Shown here: positions 1 to 11,600 of the stretch, piece by piece | Numbering within the stretch: the stretch's first letter is position 1 | Layout of the letters: every line of letters begins with the position of its first letter | Assembly: GCA_023442465.1 (NCBI GenBank) | Contig: JAEZZQ010000043.1 | Coordinates: 186,001 to 250,000 of the forward strand | DNA length: 64,000 nt | From: Bacillota bacterium | Lineage (GTDB): Bacteria; Bacillota; Clostridia; Lachnospirales; Lachnospiraceae | Direction: 5' to 3' | The notes under the pieces: generated by a model | Told to the model about the DNA's origin: nothing | Database searches by the model: none | Seen by the model: the letters and a program-made list of their open reading frames with translations, nothing else | Made by a program: the position numbers and the translations under genes

Positions 1-3000
1 CACTTCCAGTTGTTTTTCTTCATTCCCGTGATTGGTAAATGTAATCTTACGTATCTCAAGATTATGATCCGCATCCAGACTGACGATCATGTCTGATGAA
101 ATATCTCCGTCCTTGCGCTTAAATTCCGCCTGATGCGGACAAAAAACTACCTGATAGCTTTCCGGTTCCGTTCTTGTAGGGTGATAGGCAGCGCTCCAAA
201 GTTTCCCTTGCTTCATGTCCTTAATATAAATATAATTACCTGTATTCTCATAAATATCCGGTCGAAAACGGTAAAGCATCCGGTCCTCATATTTACTGAA
301 GCCGTCTCCATCCGATGTTATCATCAGTGAATACTTACCGTTTGACAAATAATTTACGATCGGTGCATTCACACCTGCACTTCCTACCGTTCTGCTGCTG
401 TATATACTTTCTTTAAAAAGAGACTTCCCGATTTTTATTGTATATCCCTGTCTGGCAATGGAGATCAAATAGGACTGACGCTTCTCTTCCAGCAATACTT
501 CCGAGGCCTTTATCATCATCTCCGCATGGAACCGCTCTCTAAGGATACCCTCATTCAGATAATTATTGATTGCGGCCAGATTCATCCCTTGATGATGTGC
601 CATATAGGATTTTACAATACAGTAAGGCGTCATCTCCATAGAATTCGGCACATCGAAATCAACGGACTCATAGAAACCGTAAACGCCGAAGGCACCTAAT
701 TCCTTCAGCCGCTTTAAATTGCTCATGCATTCCTCTTCCGCGATATCCAGGGCCAGCATTGTCGCATATGGAGTAGCCACCATGGAATTCTTACGGACCG
801 GCTGAAGCCTTATCTTTGGAACACCGAAAGCTTTGTACTGATAGTTAGAGTTTAGGTCGAAACGATAATACTGGGATTCCGATATCCCCCATGGTATCCG
901 GGCCTCCTTCGCATACTTCATCTGCTGGAGTACCGCTGCCCTGGACGTTTGTGCATAGACAGAGCCTTCATATTCTTTGAATACGAGATTCGGCATCAAA
1001 TATTCGAACATCGTACCGCTCCAGGATACGAAGCATGGAATACCGCCTACGATAGTCAGCGGCCTTCCCAATTTATACCAATGCTTTAACGGCACTTTCC
1101 CCAAGGATATTGCAAGAAGGCTTGTGAGTGCCGATTCAGATGCCATCAGATCATAGCATCCATCATCCAGCATGTTCGAAGATACATGATATCCTATATG
1201 AAATAACATTCTCTTTTCATTAAATAAGAAGTGGAAATCTGCCTCTTCCAAAAAGCCGTCTATTTTATCGCATATCACTTTGATTCGCCTGATCATGCCG
1301 TTTGCAAATTCATTGCCCTCCGCTGCGATAAGACGAAGCGTAGGATAAGAAGAAAAGTTCTCTTCCTTCAGTCCCAAATCAGAGGCTTCATTAATAATGT
1401 TGTCAATGAGATTCATCAATTGTCTGGTCTGGCGGTATTGTGCAGATGGCCTAAGCTCTCTGATACTTAAGTTTTCGCGGATATCCGCAATATCTTCTAT
1501 CAGCTCACCTATTTTTGTATACTCAGGCTTAAGCCCGTTTCCGGCAGGATTGCCTGTTCTCATCTGCATTTCCTCGTTGCTGTTCTTAATCAGGGACCTG
1601 AGTTCATATACAAAATTATCCGGAAATACAGGTTTGTCAATCTGCTCCAAAAGTCCATTTTTCAGAGCGACCAGATGCCCCAGAAAGTTACCGCTGTCTA
1701 CGGTCGATATATAGGCAGGAGCCAGCACCTCTAATGTCTTGATATGATACCAGTTGTAGAGATGCCCCTTATATTTCAACATTTTCTGAACCGTTTCCAT
1801 TAGCTTTTCCACGGCTTCAACCGTAGCGCTAAAAGTTTCAAATCCGAAATCTCTGGCGGACAGAATTGCTAAAAACTGAAGTCCTATATTGGTCGGCGAT
1901 GTTTTATCGCTGATTTTTCTAACTACTGAAGTCTGGTAATTATCCGGGCAAAGCCAGTTATTTTCTTTTGTAGAAAATTCCTTGAAAAACTGCCAGGTTC
2001 TGCGTGCGGTTTCCAGTAGCAGCTCGATGTCCTGCGCTTTGTCCCTCGCAGGAAGAGTCTTCTCCGGCTGACTGATCCGGTATGCGATTTCAAACGCAAG
2101 GCTCCAATCGACAATTACAATTGCTGCCAGAATGATTCCTGCCGGGTTCAAATATCCCATAAATAAAATTATTACAAGCAGGAACGCCGGAAGAAAGGAA
2201 CTCCACATGGTAAGGAAATATCCTTTTCGAGTATTGACGATGGATGCATCCACTGCTTCCGCCGTATTCCAACGCAGCAGATTCTTTTTACTGATAAAGA
2301 TCCGATACAAGGTTCTGACGATGGCATCCGATGCTACGTAAGCGCGGTAAGGGGTAATGGTAAACTCCAGAAATGCCCTTTTAAGCATCGTGGCAATTTC
2401 TTTAAAAAAGCTCTTATAAACAAGCACAAGTTTCGGCCGTAACAGCTTCTGAACAAGCACTGAAAACAACAAAAGTACCAGAGCAAATATATCATTAAAG
2501 AAAACAAGGGGTAACCAAAGATAATATGCGTTTGGCACCCATGCCAGATTCAACAGTATAAGCAGTGTCTTACTTAAGGGAACCAGACTTCTTCTCAGGT
2601 TGTCAAAGACTTTCCACTTTGACAATGACCGCAAATTCTTCCCGTCCTTCGTCCTCTTCATAAACAGCCAGGGCAGCAACTGCCAGTCCCCGCGCAGCCA
2701 CCGGTGTTCCCTTTGGGTAAAGGATAAAACGCTGCCGGGAAAAGTATCCATAATCTTGGCCGTACTGGAAAAAGCTGTCCGTGCATAACAGCTCTCAAAA
2801 AGGTCATGACTGAGAATCCGGTTTTCCGGCACCTTATTTTGAAGCACCTTCTGGAAGGCCTTAATATCATAGATGCCTTTTCCTATATAGATTCCTTCGT
2901 CCCAAATATCCTGATAGATATCCGATATCACACTCCCATAATGAGCGAGGCCCGATTCCCCTCCGAAGATTTTCGTAAACCTGCTGCCGTTCTTATCCAC

Positions 3001-5118
3001 AATATGATTTCTTACGGAAGGCTGGATGATGACATAGCCCTCTTTCACCTTTTGGCCCGCCAAATCCAGAATTGGTTTATTCAGAGGATGATCGATGAGC
3101 CCTACCAGTCTCGAAGCATTATCATGAATCAGATTGGTATCCGCATCCAATGTAATGACATACCGGAAGGTAGTAAGAAGCTTTTCATCGCAGTAAATAG
3201 CGGAAAAAGAGGTATTCTCTCTTTCCATCCCATTTAAAAGGCTGTTGAACTCTTCCAGCTTCCCTCTCTTACGCTCCCATCCCATATAACAATTCTCCGC
3301 CTTATTCCATTTGCGGCGGCGAATAAACAGCGAAAAACGCTGATGCTCTGACGGATAGAGCTCATTCAGTTCCTTCATACGTGAGACAAGAGCACTTTCA
3401 ATCACCCTATCCTTTGGCGTAGACTGGTCCGGAGAATCCTCGAAATCAAGCATCAATGCAAAATAAAGATTGGACTGCCTGTTTGCCAGATAATGTTTTT
3501 GAAGACGGTCCATATACTGAAGCCCTTGTTCCTTTGATGAAACGATAACCGGCATGACCACAAAGGTTCTCGCTTCCTCCGGTATTTCCTCATGATAATC
3601 CAGGTAAGGAAGCTTCTTTGCCTTGATACTTCTTGTAAATATAAAATTTGTAATCTCTATGGAAATGCCCATCAGAAGCGGCATTGCTGCCAAAAGGATA
3701 ATTGCATTGCGGCTGGTATTCTGCAGCCCGCCAAGGGTCCGGAACGTATAGAGCAGGAAGACACTCAGCCCCGGAATTATGAGAAAAAGTGTAAGAAAAT
3801 AAAGAAAGCCTTTTATATTCATCCTTTTCTTAATACTTTCCGGAGCAGGCTTTCCTAATGCCTTTGCCTTCAAAACCGGATAACCATTTCCCAAAAGATA
3901 GGCCCCTACATGATGAGAACAATGCAGGTCATCCCTTCCCTCTATGGCCAGTTCCAAGCAGTCCTTCGCTATCTCCTCTTCTCTCAGCCGGTGACGAAGC
4001 GCCAATTTAACGATGATCTCACGGTACATGCCCTTGGCTTGTGCTTCCATCTTTGCATAGACACCATCCGGATCCTGTGACAAAATTTGCTCCAGACAGG
4101 AATGTTCCTCAAAGAACTTTTCTTCATCCATTTCATTGATGTCTCTCAAGCTTACGATTAAAGTCCTGATATTTGTCTCAAGAAACGATTCAATCTTTCC
4201 TTCTTCCAGAAAGATTCCGGAGGCTTTCACCTGTCTTTCCATGGAAGCAAAATGATATTCCAGATATCTTTGAATGGATGCCTCATCGAAAGACATGTTC
4301 TTCAGCAAGTATATTACATGGGCATGAAACGAGTAATTCAGCTTTAAACTATCCTTTACTTTGCAAAGCAGTGCAGATATACTGACCGGCCCTTGCTTAT
4401 TTGCGAGCTTATCCCAAAGAAAGTCTTCCGCCTTTGATTTTACATCGATAATATCAAGAATTTCATCCGAGATATCGAGGATTTCTTCAAGAATGCAAAA
4501 ACCGAGCATCTCCGGTAAGACCCACATTTCCTTATCCGTCAGCAACACCTTTTGCTGATAAGCCTTAAGCATCAGGCTAATATTTTCTTCACTTAAATGC
4601 CCGCCGGAAAGAGCTACCATCTTTTTTGCCACAACATAAACACGGGGAAAGTTACAGTTTTCCTTTCCCTTCAGAACCGGTAATACGGCATAGCTCGTTC
4701 CTGAGGTGCGCACTTTTTTAATTTCCCGGTACAGCATCTGGAAATTGTCAAAGAGCCAGCGCGCTGCCGGAATCAGGGAAATCATATCACCCGATACGGC
4801 AGAGATGTTATCTCTAATTTTATTTAATTTTATATATGCAGCCTGATTATAGTCGCTAAGAACAAAGCTATATCTGGTCAGTTTGACCTGACTATGGCTT
4901 TCCGCCAGAATAAGCATCTGCTTTTCCCACTCACTCGGGCCGGGTTTCTCTTCCTCTTTCAGGGAGTTTCCCTGGAAATGCACTTTCTTCCCCCAATATT
5001 TGAGGCGGTAATATAACATTAATAAAACAAAACCAAATAATGCAATTACCAGCAATAAAACGACCAGCATAAACGGTGAATTTATATAAAAAATAATTCC
5101 TTTCAATAAATCCTGCAA
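1..5118 (-). CDS. Cyclic beta-1,2-glucan synthase, GT84-GH189-GH94 (partial, C-terminus beyond window)
   Basis: This is a membrane enzyme that builds beta-1,2-glucan from a UDP-sugar and cyclises it. About 1706 residues are visible and the frame is still open at base 1. I read it on the minus strand from a TTG start at 5118, with GAGGAGG 8 bases upstream; no in-frame ATG fits. An N-terminal membrane helix spans about residues 10-35. A glycosyltransferase region follows at about 510-820, with the TLDAD motif near 656 and the processive QREHRWLRGD motif near 806, surrounded by membrane segments. Residues about 1050-1520 form the glucoamylase-like GH189 domain (WGISESQYYRFD and HHQGMN motifs). 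The start of the GH94 phosphorylase-like domain runs off the edge. The order matches NdvB/ChvB and the Thermoanaerobacter enzyme. Family assignment is firm; the exact product is inferred. Confidence 0.9.
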   Translation of the reverse strand, partial: MQDLLKGIIFYINSPFMLVVLLLVIALFGFVLLMLYYRLKYWGKKVHFQGNSLKEEEKPGPSEWEKQMLILAESHSQVKLTRYSFVLSDYNQAAYIKLNKIRDNISAVSGDMISLIPAARWLFDNFQMLYREIKKVRTSGTSYAVLPVLKGKENCNFPRVYVVAKKMVALSGGHLSEENISLMLKAYQQKVLLTDKEMWVLPEMLGFCILEEILDISDEILDIIDVKSKAEDFLWDKLANKQGPVSISALLCKVKDSLKLNYSFHAHVIYLLKNMSFDEASIQRYLEYHFASMERQVKASGIFLEEGKIESFLETNIRTLIVSLRDINEMDEEKFFEEHSCLEQILSQDPDGVYAKMEAQAKGMYREIIVKLALRHRLREEEIAKDCLELAIEGRDDLHCSHHVGAYLLGNGYPVLKAKALGKPAPESIKKRMNIKGFLYFLTLFLIIPGLSVFLLYTFRTLGGLQNTSRNAIILLAAMPLLMGISIEITNFIFTRSIKAKKLPYLDYHEEIPEEARTFVVMPVIVSSKEQGLQYMDRLQKHYLANRQSNLYFALMLDFEDSPDQSTPKDRVIESALVSRMKELNELYPSEHQRFSLFIRRRKWNKAENCYMGWERKRGKLEEFNSLLNGMERENTSFSAIYCDEKLLTTFRYVITLDADTNLIHDNASRLVGLIDHPLNKPILDLAGQKVKEGYVIIQPSVRNHIVDKNGSRFTKIFGGESGLAHYGSVISDIYQDIWDEGIYIGKGIYDIKAFQKVLQNKVPENRILSHDLFESCYARTAFSSTAKIMDTFPGSVLSFTQREHRWLRGDWQLLPWLFMKRTKDGKNLRSLSKWKVFDNLRRSLVPLSKTLLILLNLAWVPNAYYLWLPLVFFNDIFALVLLLFSVLVQKLLRPKLVLVYKSFFKEIATMLKRAFLEFTITPYRAYVASDAIVRTLYRIFISKKNLLRWNTAEAVDASIVNTRKGYFLTMWSSFLPAFLLVIILFMGYLNPAGIILAAIVIVDWSLAFEIAYRISQPEKTLPARDKAQDIELLLETARRTWQFFKEFSTKENNWLCPDNYQTSVVRKISDKTSPTNIGLQFLAILSARDFGFETFSATVEAVEKLMETVQKMLKYKGHLYNWYHIKTLEVLAPAYISTVDSGNFLGHLVALKNGLLEQIDKPVFPDNFVYELRSLIKNSNEEMQMRTGNPAGNGLKPEYTKIGELIEDIADIRENLSIRELRPSAQYRQTRQLMNLIDNIINEASDLGLKEENFSSYPTLRLIAAEGNEFANGMIRRIKVICDKIDGFLEEADFHFLFNEKRMLFHIGYHVSSNMLDDGCYDLMASESALTSLLAISLGKVPLKHWYKLGRPLTIVGGIPCFVSWSGTMFEYLMPNLVFKEYEGSVYAQTSRAAVLQQMKYAKEARIPWGISESQYYRFDLNSNYQYKAFGVPKIRLQPVRKNSMVATPYATMLALDIAEEECMSNLKRLKELGAFGVYGFYESVDFDVPNSMEMTPYCIVKSYMAHHQGMNLAAINNYLNEGILRERFHAEMMIKASEVLLEEKRQSYLISIARQGYTIKIGKSLFKESIYSSRTVGSAGVNAPIVNYLSNGKYSLMITSDGDGFSKYEDRMLYRFRPDIYENTGNYIYIKDMKQGKLWSAAYHPTRTEPESYQVVFCPHQAEFKRKDGDISSDMIVSLDADHNLEIRKITFTNHGNEEKQLEV

Positions 5119-5191
5119 TTGAAGTTCCTCCTCATTTAAGAAATCCTTCAAACATAATGACATCTCTTCACATACAACTTGCTTATTTTTA

Positions 5192-5237
5192 AACAAAAGT
5201 GTGCTTTGCGTAACTGCGCATCGTTTGTCCGGAGGGA
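5192..5237 (+). repeat. Dispersed repeat family 1, shortened copy
   Basis: It begins AACAAAAGTGTGCTTTGCG and then jumps to the CTGCGCATCGTTTGTCCG part of the family, so the middle of the fuller copies (5463, 35189, 35303) is missing. It lies in the leader side of the glucan synthase gene. Confidence 0.55.
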
Positions 5238-5319
5238 AACACGAGTGTTTTCCGCTCGTGTTTATATCATAGAAAAGCAATACTTGCACACCCTAAAACA
5301 GCAAGTTTTTTTCTACGAT
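5237..5319 (-). promoter_or_regulatory. Structured leader region upstream of the glucan synthase
   Basis: Two hairpins lie back to back. One is a perfect 9-bp stem, AAACACGAG/CTCGTGTTT (5237-5263). The second has an outer stem ATCATAGAAAA/TTTTCTACGAT (5266-5276 with 5309-5319, one mismatch) and an inner stem ACTTGC/GCAAGT. Both sit 120-200 bases upstream of the TTG start at 5118. They could act as a 5' leader structure or terminator; no known riboswitch was recognised. Confidence 0.35.
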
Positions 5320-5462
5320 ATAAAATAGCACAATATTGTATTATTGCACTTTTTATCTTTTTTATTAATTCCCTGCCAAATTTATATTATTTATACAAAC
5401 CCCTTCCCGTTTTCTCATAAATCGTCAAAAGGGGCAGATGCTAACTTTTCTGATTATTGACA

Positions 5463-5585
5463 GAACAAAAGTGCGCTTCATACACTCTCGTGACCAAATA
5501 TTTCAACAGCACAGCTTTTGTTCCGCGCGCGTAAGCTGCGCATTCATTTTTCATGTAATAGGAGCACTTTCCTATTACATGAAAA
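5463..5585 (+). repeat. Dispersed repeat family 1, full copy
   Basis: Typical layout: AACAAAAG ... CAGCTTTTGTT (arms that can pair), then CGCGCGCG, CTGCGCA, and a terminal hairpin ATGTAATAGGA/TCCTATTACAT. It lies directly downstream of the SLH surface-protein gene, whose transcript would end here, so the last hairpin may also work as a terminator. The rest of 5320-5462 is AT-rich with nothing recognisable. Confidence 0.7.
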
Positions 5586-5625
5586 GAGCCTGCCTCCTTG
5601 AATAGAGACAGGCTCTGTCTGTTTT

Positions 5626-8600
5626 TTAGCGGCCGATTCCCCGTATCCCATCGGCATTAAAATAATACTCCACGCTGTCAATGGTCTGCGTTCCGGTGAG
5701 AAGCTTTCCATCCTTGTAATACAACCACTGTCCGGCATCGTTCAATGCCCAGCCCTGAGCGGTGGAAGGATCGATGCTCAGCTTGATGTAGCGATGCAGC
5801 ATAACCGAAACCTCGGCACGTGTGGCATCATCCCTGGGATTAAACTTATTTCCGCTGCCGCTCATCATGATACCTGCCTGCTGCATAGCCGTTACTGCAG
5901 TTTTGTACATGCTTCCGATACTGGAAGCATCCGCATAAGTGACCGCATCACGGGTCACAGGCAGAGTATAGCCGGTGGCTTTGGCATAGGATTGCAGAAT
6001 CAGGGATATTTCCTCGCGGGTAATTGCTCTGTCAGGTGCGAACTGCTGATTACCGATACCCTGAATAATACCGTTCTTGTATGCCCATTCGATATAAGGG
6101 CGAAAATCACTGTCCGTCTTCACATCCGTAAAACTGTTCGTGGGGTAAAGCTTTGTATCTACACCAGCCAATCTGCCCAGAGCGGTTACAAGCATTCCGC
6201 GTGTCATAGCATTATCCGGGAAAAAGGTCATATCAAAGGTACCGGTAATAAGCCCTCTTCCTGCCACATAGTCAATGGAATCCTTTGCCCAATGACTGCC
6301 GGTATCGACAAACTTCTGTACCGGAGCGGTATAGCCAACACCATAAACTGAGAGGTGTCCGGTTGGAATAAGTACCGCTCCTGCGTTGGCATCATAGGCT
6401 GACCCCTCGATCCGGGTGACTTTACCCGATGCATCCATATATACGCCATAGAGACAGCCCGCTGCTTCATTTTTGCCCGGTTTGTAAGGGATGGCGATGA
6501 TTACGATTCCGCCGTTAAAAGTTGAAATTGCGGTTGTCTTACCATCCTTAAGGCCGCTGATCGTGATGTCGTACAGAGGCCGTGTTCCTGTCATGGCCTT
6601 TGCGGAAGCGGAAAGCTTCGTTTGGGGGGCAATCGTGATGCTGATGCTGCCGCTGCTCTGTTTCCGGACTTCCGTCAGCGCCTTTCGGTCAAGATTCACC
6701 CTTATAAAAGAACCATTAATCTCAAGACTGCTTACTCCGGCACTCACAAGACTGTTCAGGGAACTGCTGGTCAACGTGACCGACAACGAGGTTGCTCCCC
6801 GGGGTATTGTTACATTGAGTTCCACAGAGATACCGTTTGCTGTTTTTCCCTGCCTTTTCGCTTCTTCCTGTGCCTTGGCAATGGCATCCGTAACTGATTT
6901 ATCCGGAATGGCCGCACTAGCTGTGCCGCTTACTCCGGTTGCTGCCATTACGGAAGCCGCGGCTGTAACAGGCTGGTTAGGCTTCTTCCCTGATGGTGTG
7001 GCAGTATTTTGGGTGGCACTGCCATCGGAAGAGGAACCGTCACCGCTGCTGCCTTCATTCTTGGATTTCTTTGTAAAGGTCACCGAGAGCACCTTGCTGT
7101 CCGTCATACCCGCTTTTACTGCAATCGCCTTTACAGCCGCTGTTTGAACGAGGCTGAAAGATGCCGTGTAAAGAGTGCTGCCTGTTGTCGGCATGCTGCC
7201 GTCGGTGGTGTAGTAAATCTCCGCATCCTCCGTTTGGCTGAAGAGTGTTATGCTTTGGCTGCCGGTAAATGTGCCGCCGTTTGGCGATGCCACGGGCGTT
7301 TTCACCCTGAACATAGGCAAAGCGGCACTATTGCTGACGGCGGCGCTGGCATTATAACCCGGTCTTGCCGCCATGCGCTTGTAGCCGGTAACGGTTTCTC
7401 CGGGCATACAGCCTGTTTTGGTATACGTACTGCTCCAACTCGTACCGTCAAAGCTATATTCTGCTCCGGCCGTCTCGGGAATGGTCACGGTGTAACTCGT
7501 ATCGTTTATGCCCTCATAAATCAATGTAAATACATCCGGTGCTGTCTGATTCTTATTCGCAGTGTTGATGCTCAGGCTGTTGGTTGCAGATACGCTATGA
7601 GTATCCGTTTCTGCCAGGCGAATGGACAAAGTCACATTTTCCGAATGATTTGAGGTATAGGTACGTGCACTGCTGAAACTGCTGCCGTTAAAGCTGTATT
7701 CTGCGCCCGGGACTTCCGTAACCGTAATGGTTTTGGGGAAGTCTCCTTCGCTGACAACATAGTTAAGCGCCGGGGCAGGGCGGTCGTTCAGCCTGTCAAA
7801 GCTGATCACGCCTGTATCGCCCGCCTCGCCTGCCTTTTGGGTGACCGTTTCCCTGAAACGGGCATAGAAGGTATGGCTGGAAAGGGGTGCTATACCGGTA
7901 AACACATTGCTGTCCTGCCATATGCCGCTGTCCAATTTGTATTCCGCGCCGGTAATGGCGTTTACCGTATAGGTAAAGGTACTGCCGTTACCGGTATAAC
8001 TGCCGGTCACAATAGGCGCGGTACCGCCGTCCGCCTTTTCTACAACTGCGGTAGCAGCGGAGGTTACATTTCCTTCACAGTTGGCAGATGTGACCGCGAC
8101 GGTGATGGTTTTGCCTATGTCGACGGAAGAGAGTATATAGCTCTCGCTGTTCGCTCCGGCAATAACGCTGCCGTCGCGTTTCCACTGATAGGACAGCTCG
8201 CCCAAATCAGGAATCGCCGGGGTTGTATTCAGCCCTGTTGTGACCGCAAGCAGCAGTACACCGTATTTCGGAGTTCCACCGATGATCACTGTTCCTGATA
8301 ACGCTGCCTTGTGTGTTTTTACAATGAGCGGCAGACTGGCAGGCGACGGTTCTTTGGTCGCGGTACCCTTAAGCCGCATGTAAAAGGTATATTCCGTATC
8401 GGGATCGAGACTGTCAAATGCATTGCTGGTTTGCCAGGTGCCGCCGTCCTTGAAATATTCCATGCCTAATACGGTATCTAATGTGACCGTATCTGCCGTT
8501 TTGTTATAAAGAGTCGGCGCGGCAGGAGCGGCTTGCTGCTGCTTTGCTACCGGGCCTGATCCGGTGGAGGTTATAGCTCCTTCACAATTTGCAGCTGTCA

Positions 8601-11600
8601 CTACTACAGTGATCGTTTCTCCGATATCGGCAGCCTCCAGTGTATAGAGCGCATTATTTGCGCCTGTGATATCCATACCGCTGCGTTTCCACTGATAAGA
8701 AAGTACACCCAGATTTGAAGCTCCGATTTCCGGCACAGATGTCAAAGCAGACGTATTTGCTGAAAGTTCTTCACCGTATTTCGGTGTTCCGCCGATCGTT
8801 ACCGTTCCGGATAAAGCGGCTTTATTGGTAATGACTGTCAGCCCTTCGCTGATTGGAGATTCCGCATGGGTTGCTGTTTCCGGATACTGTGCATAGAACG
8901 TGTAGCTCGTGTTAGGCGAAAGGCCGGTAAAGGAAGGACTGTTCTGCCAAGTTCCCTCTGTACCCAAGCGGTATCTGGCATCCGTAGCTCCGCCCGTCAT
9001 AATTTGCAGGGTTACGCTGGATACCGTTTTCTCCGCCAATATAGGTTTACCCGGAACTGGTGAAAGGTACTTTACTGTAATAGGCTGGTTGGCAGTTTTG
9101 CCGCTTATTGTAATGGTAACGGTGGAAGTACCGCCGGAAAGCGTATCTCCGTTTGCCGGATCAGCGACGATTCCCTTTGCTCCGAAATCAGCGAGGGCTA
9201 CATCCTCCGTATTGCCGTCACTTTTCGTCAGCGTTACCACAAGGCCGTTGAGATTAAGAATATCCCCTTCCTTGTAAGTGAGTGTGGACGGAGAAGTCTT
9301 GATCGCTATAGAATTCACCGGTGACGGATTGACGGTCAGTGTAAAGTTCAACGTCCCTTTCTTGCCGGAAGGGTGAGAGGCCTCCAATGTGACCGGATAG
9401 GTTCCCGCAGTAAGTCCTGCGGCTATGTCCAGTTTTTTCGTCATGTCATTCCATGTTATTTTGGCATCACCTGCTTTGACAGGAGTACCGATGGGCTCAG
9501 TGCCCGTAACGGTATACATACCGGTTGAGGTCGCAGCGTACCCTTCTTCCAAAGTCATGCTGGTGGGCCCGGTAATCGTCGGCGCCGTCGCTTCACTCAG
9601 GACCGTCACCTTTGCTCTGTCGGAATATGCCCAAATGCTGCCGCCCTTAATGCCGGCCTTGCAGAAATAGTAATGGTCTCCCACTGCCAGAGACGTCGGA
9701 AGCGTAAAGCTGGCGTTGGTCTCACCGTCAAGTATATCCGGGCTGCCGTATCCGTCGTTAACCGTATGGTACCACTGATAGCTGATGATTTCCCCCGAAG
9801 AGGACACAGCCGCTGCCGATAAAGAGCCGCTGACATAGCCGACTGCCAATGTGGCCGCCTTCGGCTGCCCGGCAAAAGCAATACCATTTCTGAGAACCGG
9901 CTGGTAAGCTGCCTTATTGCCTGCCTCATCCTGAACTACCACGTTGAAGTAATAAGTGGTGCCGGCGCCCGGCCATGCAGCAGAATAGCTGTCGATATCC
10001 GATGTTCCTCCGTAGTTTTGCAGCGTTCCATTACTCTCACAACCCTGTACCGTACTGATATTGTCGGCAGCGGAGCGGTAAACGTAATATTTCAGTCCGG
10101 TTTGGCCCGATACATTATCCGTTGCTTTTGTCCAGCTCACCAGTATCCTTTCAGGAGAGAAGAAGTTTGACGCAATTTGAAGCGTGCCCGCTGTTCCCGG
10201 AACAGGAGCAGTTGTATCCGCTACCGCGGACACGTTCACTCTTGCTGCGTTGGAACGGGCAGAGGATGTTCCTGCGCTGACCTCACAGAAATAGTAATAG
10301 GTTCCCGCCGAAAGAGTTACCGGTATGGTAAAGCTGCTGCTATTTGCTCCTGAAATTGCCGTACCGCCGGCATTGGAATCCGTTGTGCTTTGATACCACT
10401 GATAGCTTAAGGAGCCGGACGGCGTTACTTCAGCCGCTACCGAAAGCATACCGGAAATGCTGCCCGCGATGGCGTTGGTAACAGAAGCAGGCTGTTCTGT
10501 GATGCTGATAATCGCTGGAGGTGCCGCCGCGCCGAACACTTGCAGCGAAGGCAGACTCCCTTCCGAAATATTCCATATAGCGGTATCCCAGTTCAGACCG
10601 GCACTTCCCCATGTTACGGCCGTAAGCCACTCTGCTCCGGACTTGGGGGCTCCGTCCTTATCATCGGCGCTTCCGCCCGCAACAGCCGCACCATTTACCA
10701 GCATAGCGCTAGAAGCATAATTATTGGTCGTTACTGCCGCACCGTTTTTTTCACCGAATATCCTGCCGGAATTGGCCGCAGAGCCTATGATGGTACTATT
10801 CAGTGCCGCACAGTTGTGAATGCTGGCACTGCTGCCCATATTTCCCGCAATCCCGCCGGCTCTATTGCTGCCAGATGCTATCGCAGTAATATTCCCTGTG
10901 GCATAACAATTTTCTACGGAAGTATTCAGTGCTCCGGCAATACCACCAATATACGATTGGCCGGAAACATTTACGGTACTGACGCAATTTCTAACAGTTC
11001 CGCCTGACGCATAACCGGTAATCCCACCTATTCTGAGTCCTCCACTGACAGAAACCATACCGCTGACATAGCAGTTTTCGATGGTGCCGCTGGCCAGATT
11101 AGCCGCAATTCCGCCGGAAATGTGATTCTCACTAAGCTGGATGGATATTTCCTCAAGCCGTAAATTTTTAACTGTACCATTTGCAACAGAACTAAATAAG
11201 CCACAGGAGTATCCGGATTCTGCCCCCGAAATTTCCAACCCCCTAATTGTTTTTCCATTGCCGTCGAAAGTACCGCTAAAGGAAGGATTATTGCCTATAG
11301 GCACCCATCCGGTTCCGCTTTGATAGGCTGACAGATCGATATCATTGGTCAGCTTGATGCTTTTACCAGAAAAGTTATCTACTCCTGATGAGTCCGCATT
11401 TGTTAACAGCAATGCCAGCCCTGCAAGCTGGTCAGCAGTGCTGATTTCAAATGATGAGGCACTTGTATTATACCAGCTAGTGTCAGGCGTCCCCGCCGCC
11501 ATGATCCCTCGCAGCATCATTGGCGCTGTAACCGGAAGAGACTGCACCTCGGACAGCATGCCATTTTCATTTTCTACCGTAAGGTATGCGGTGTACTGCT

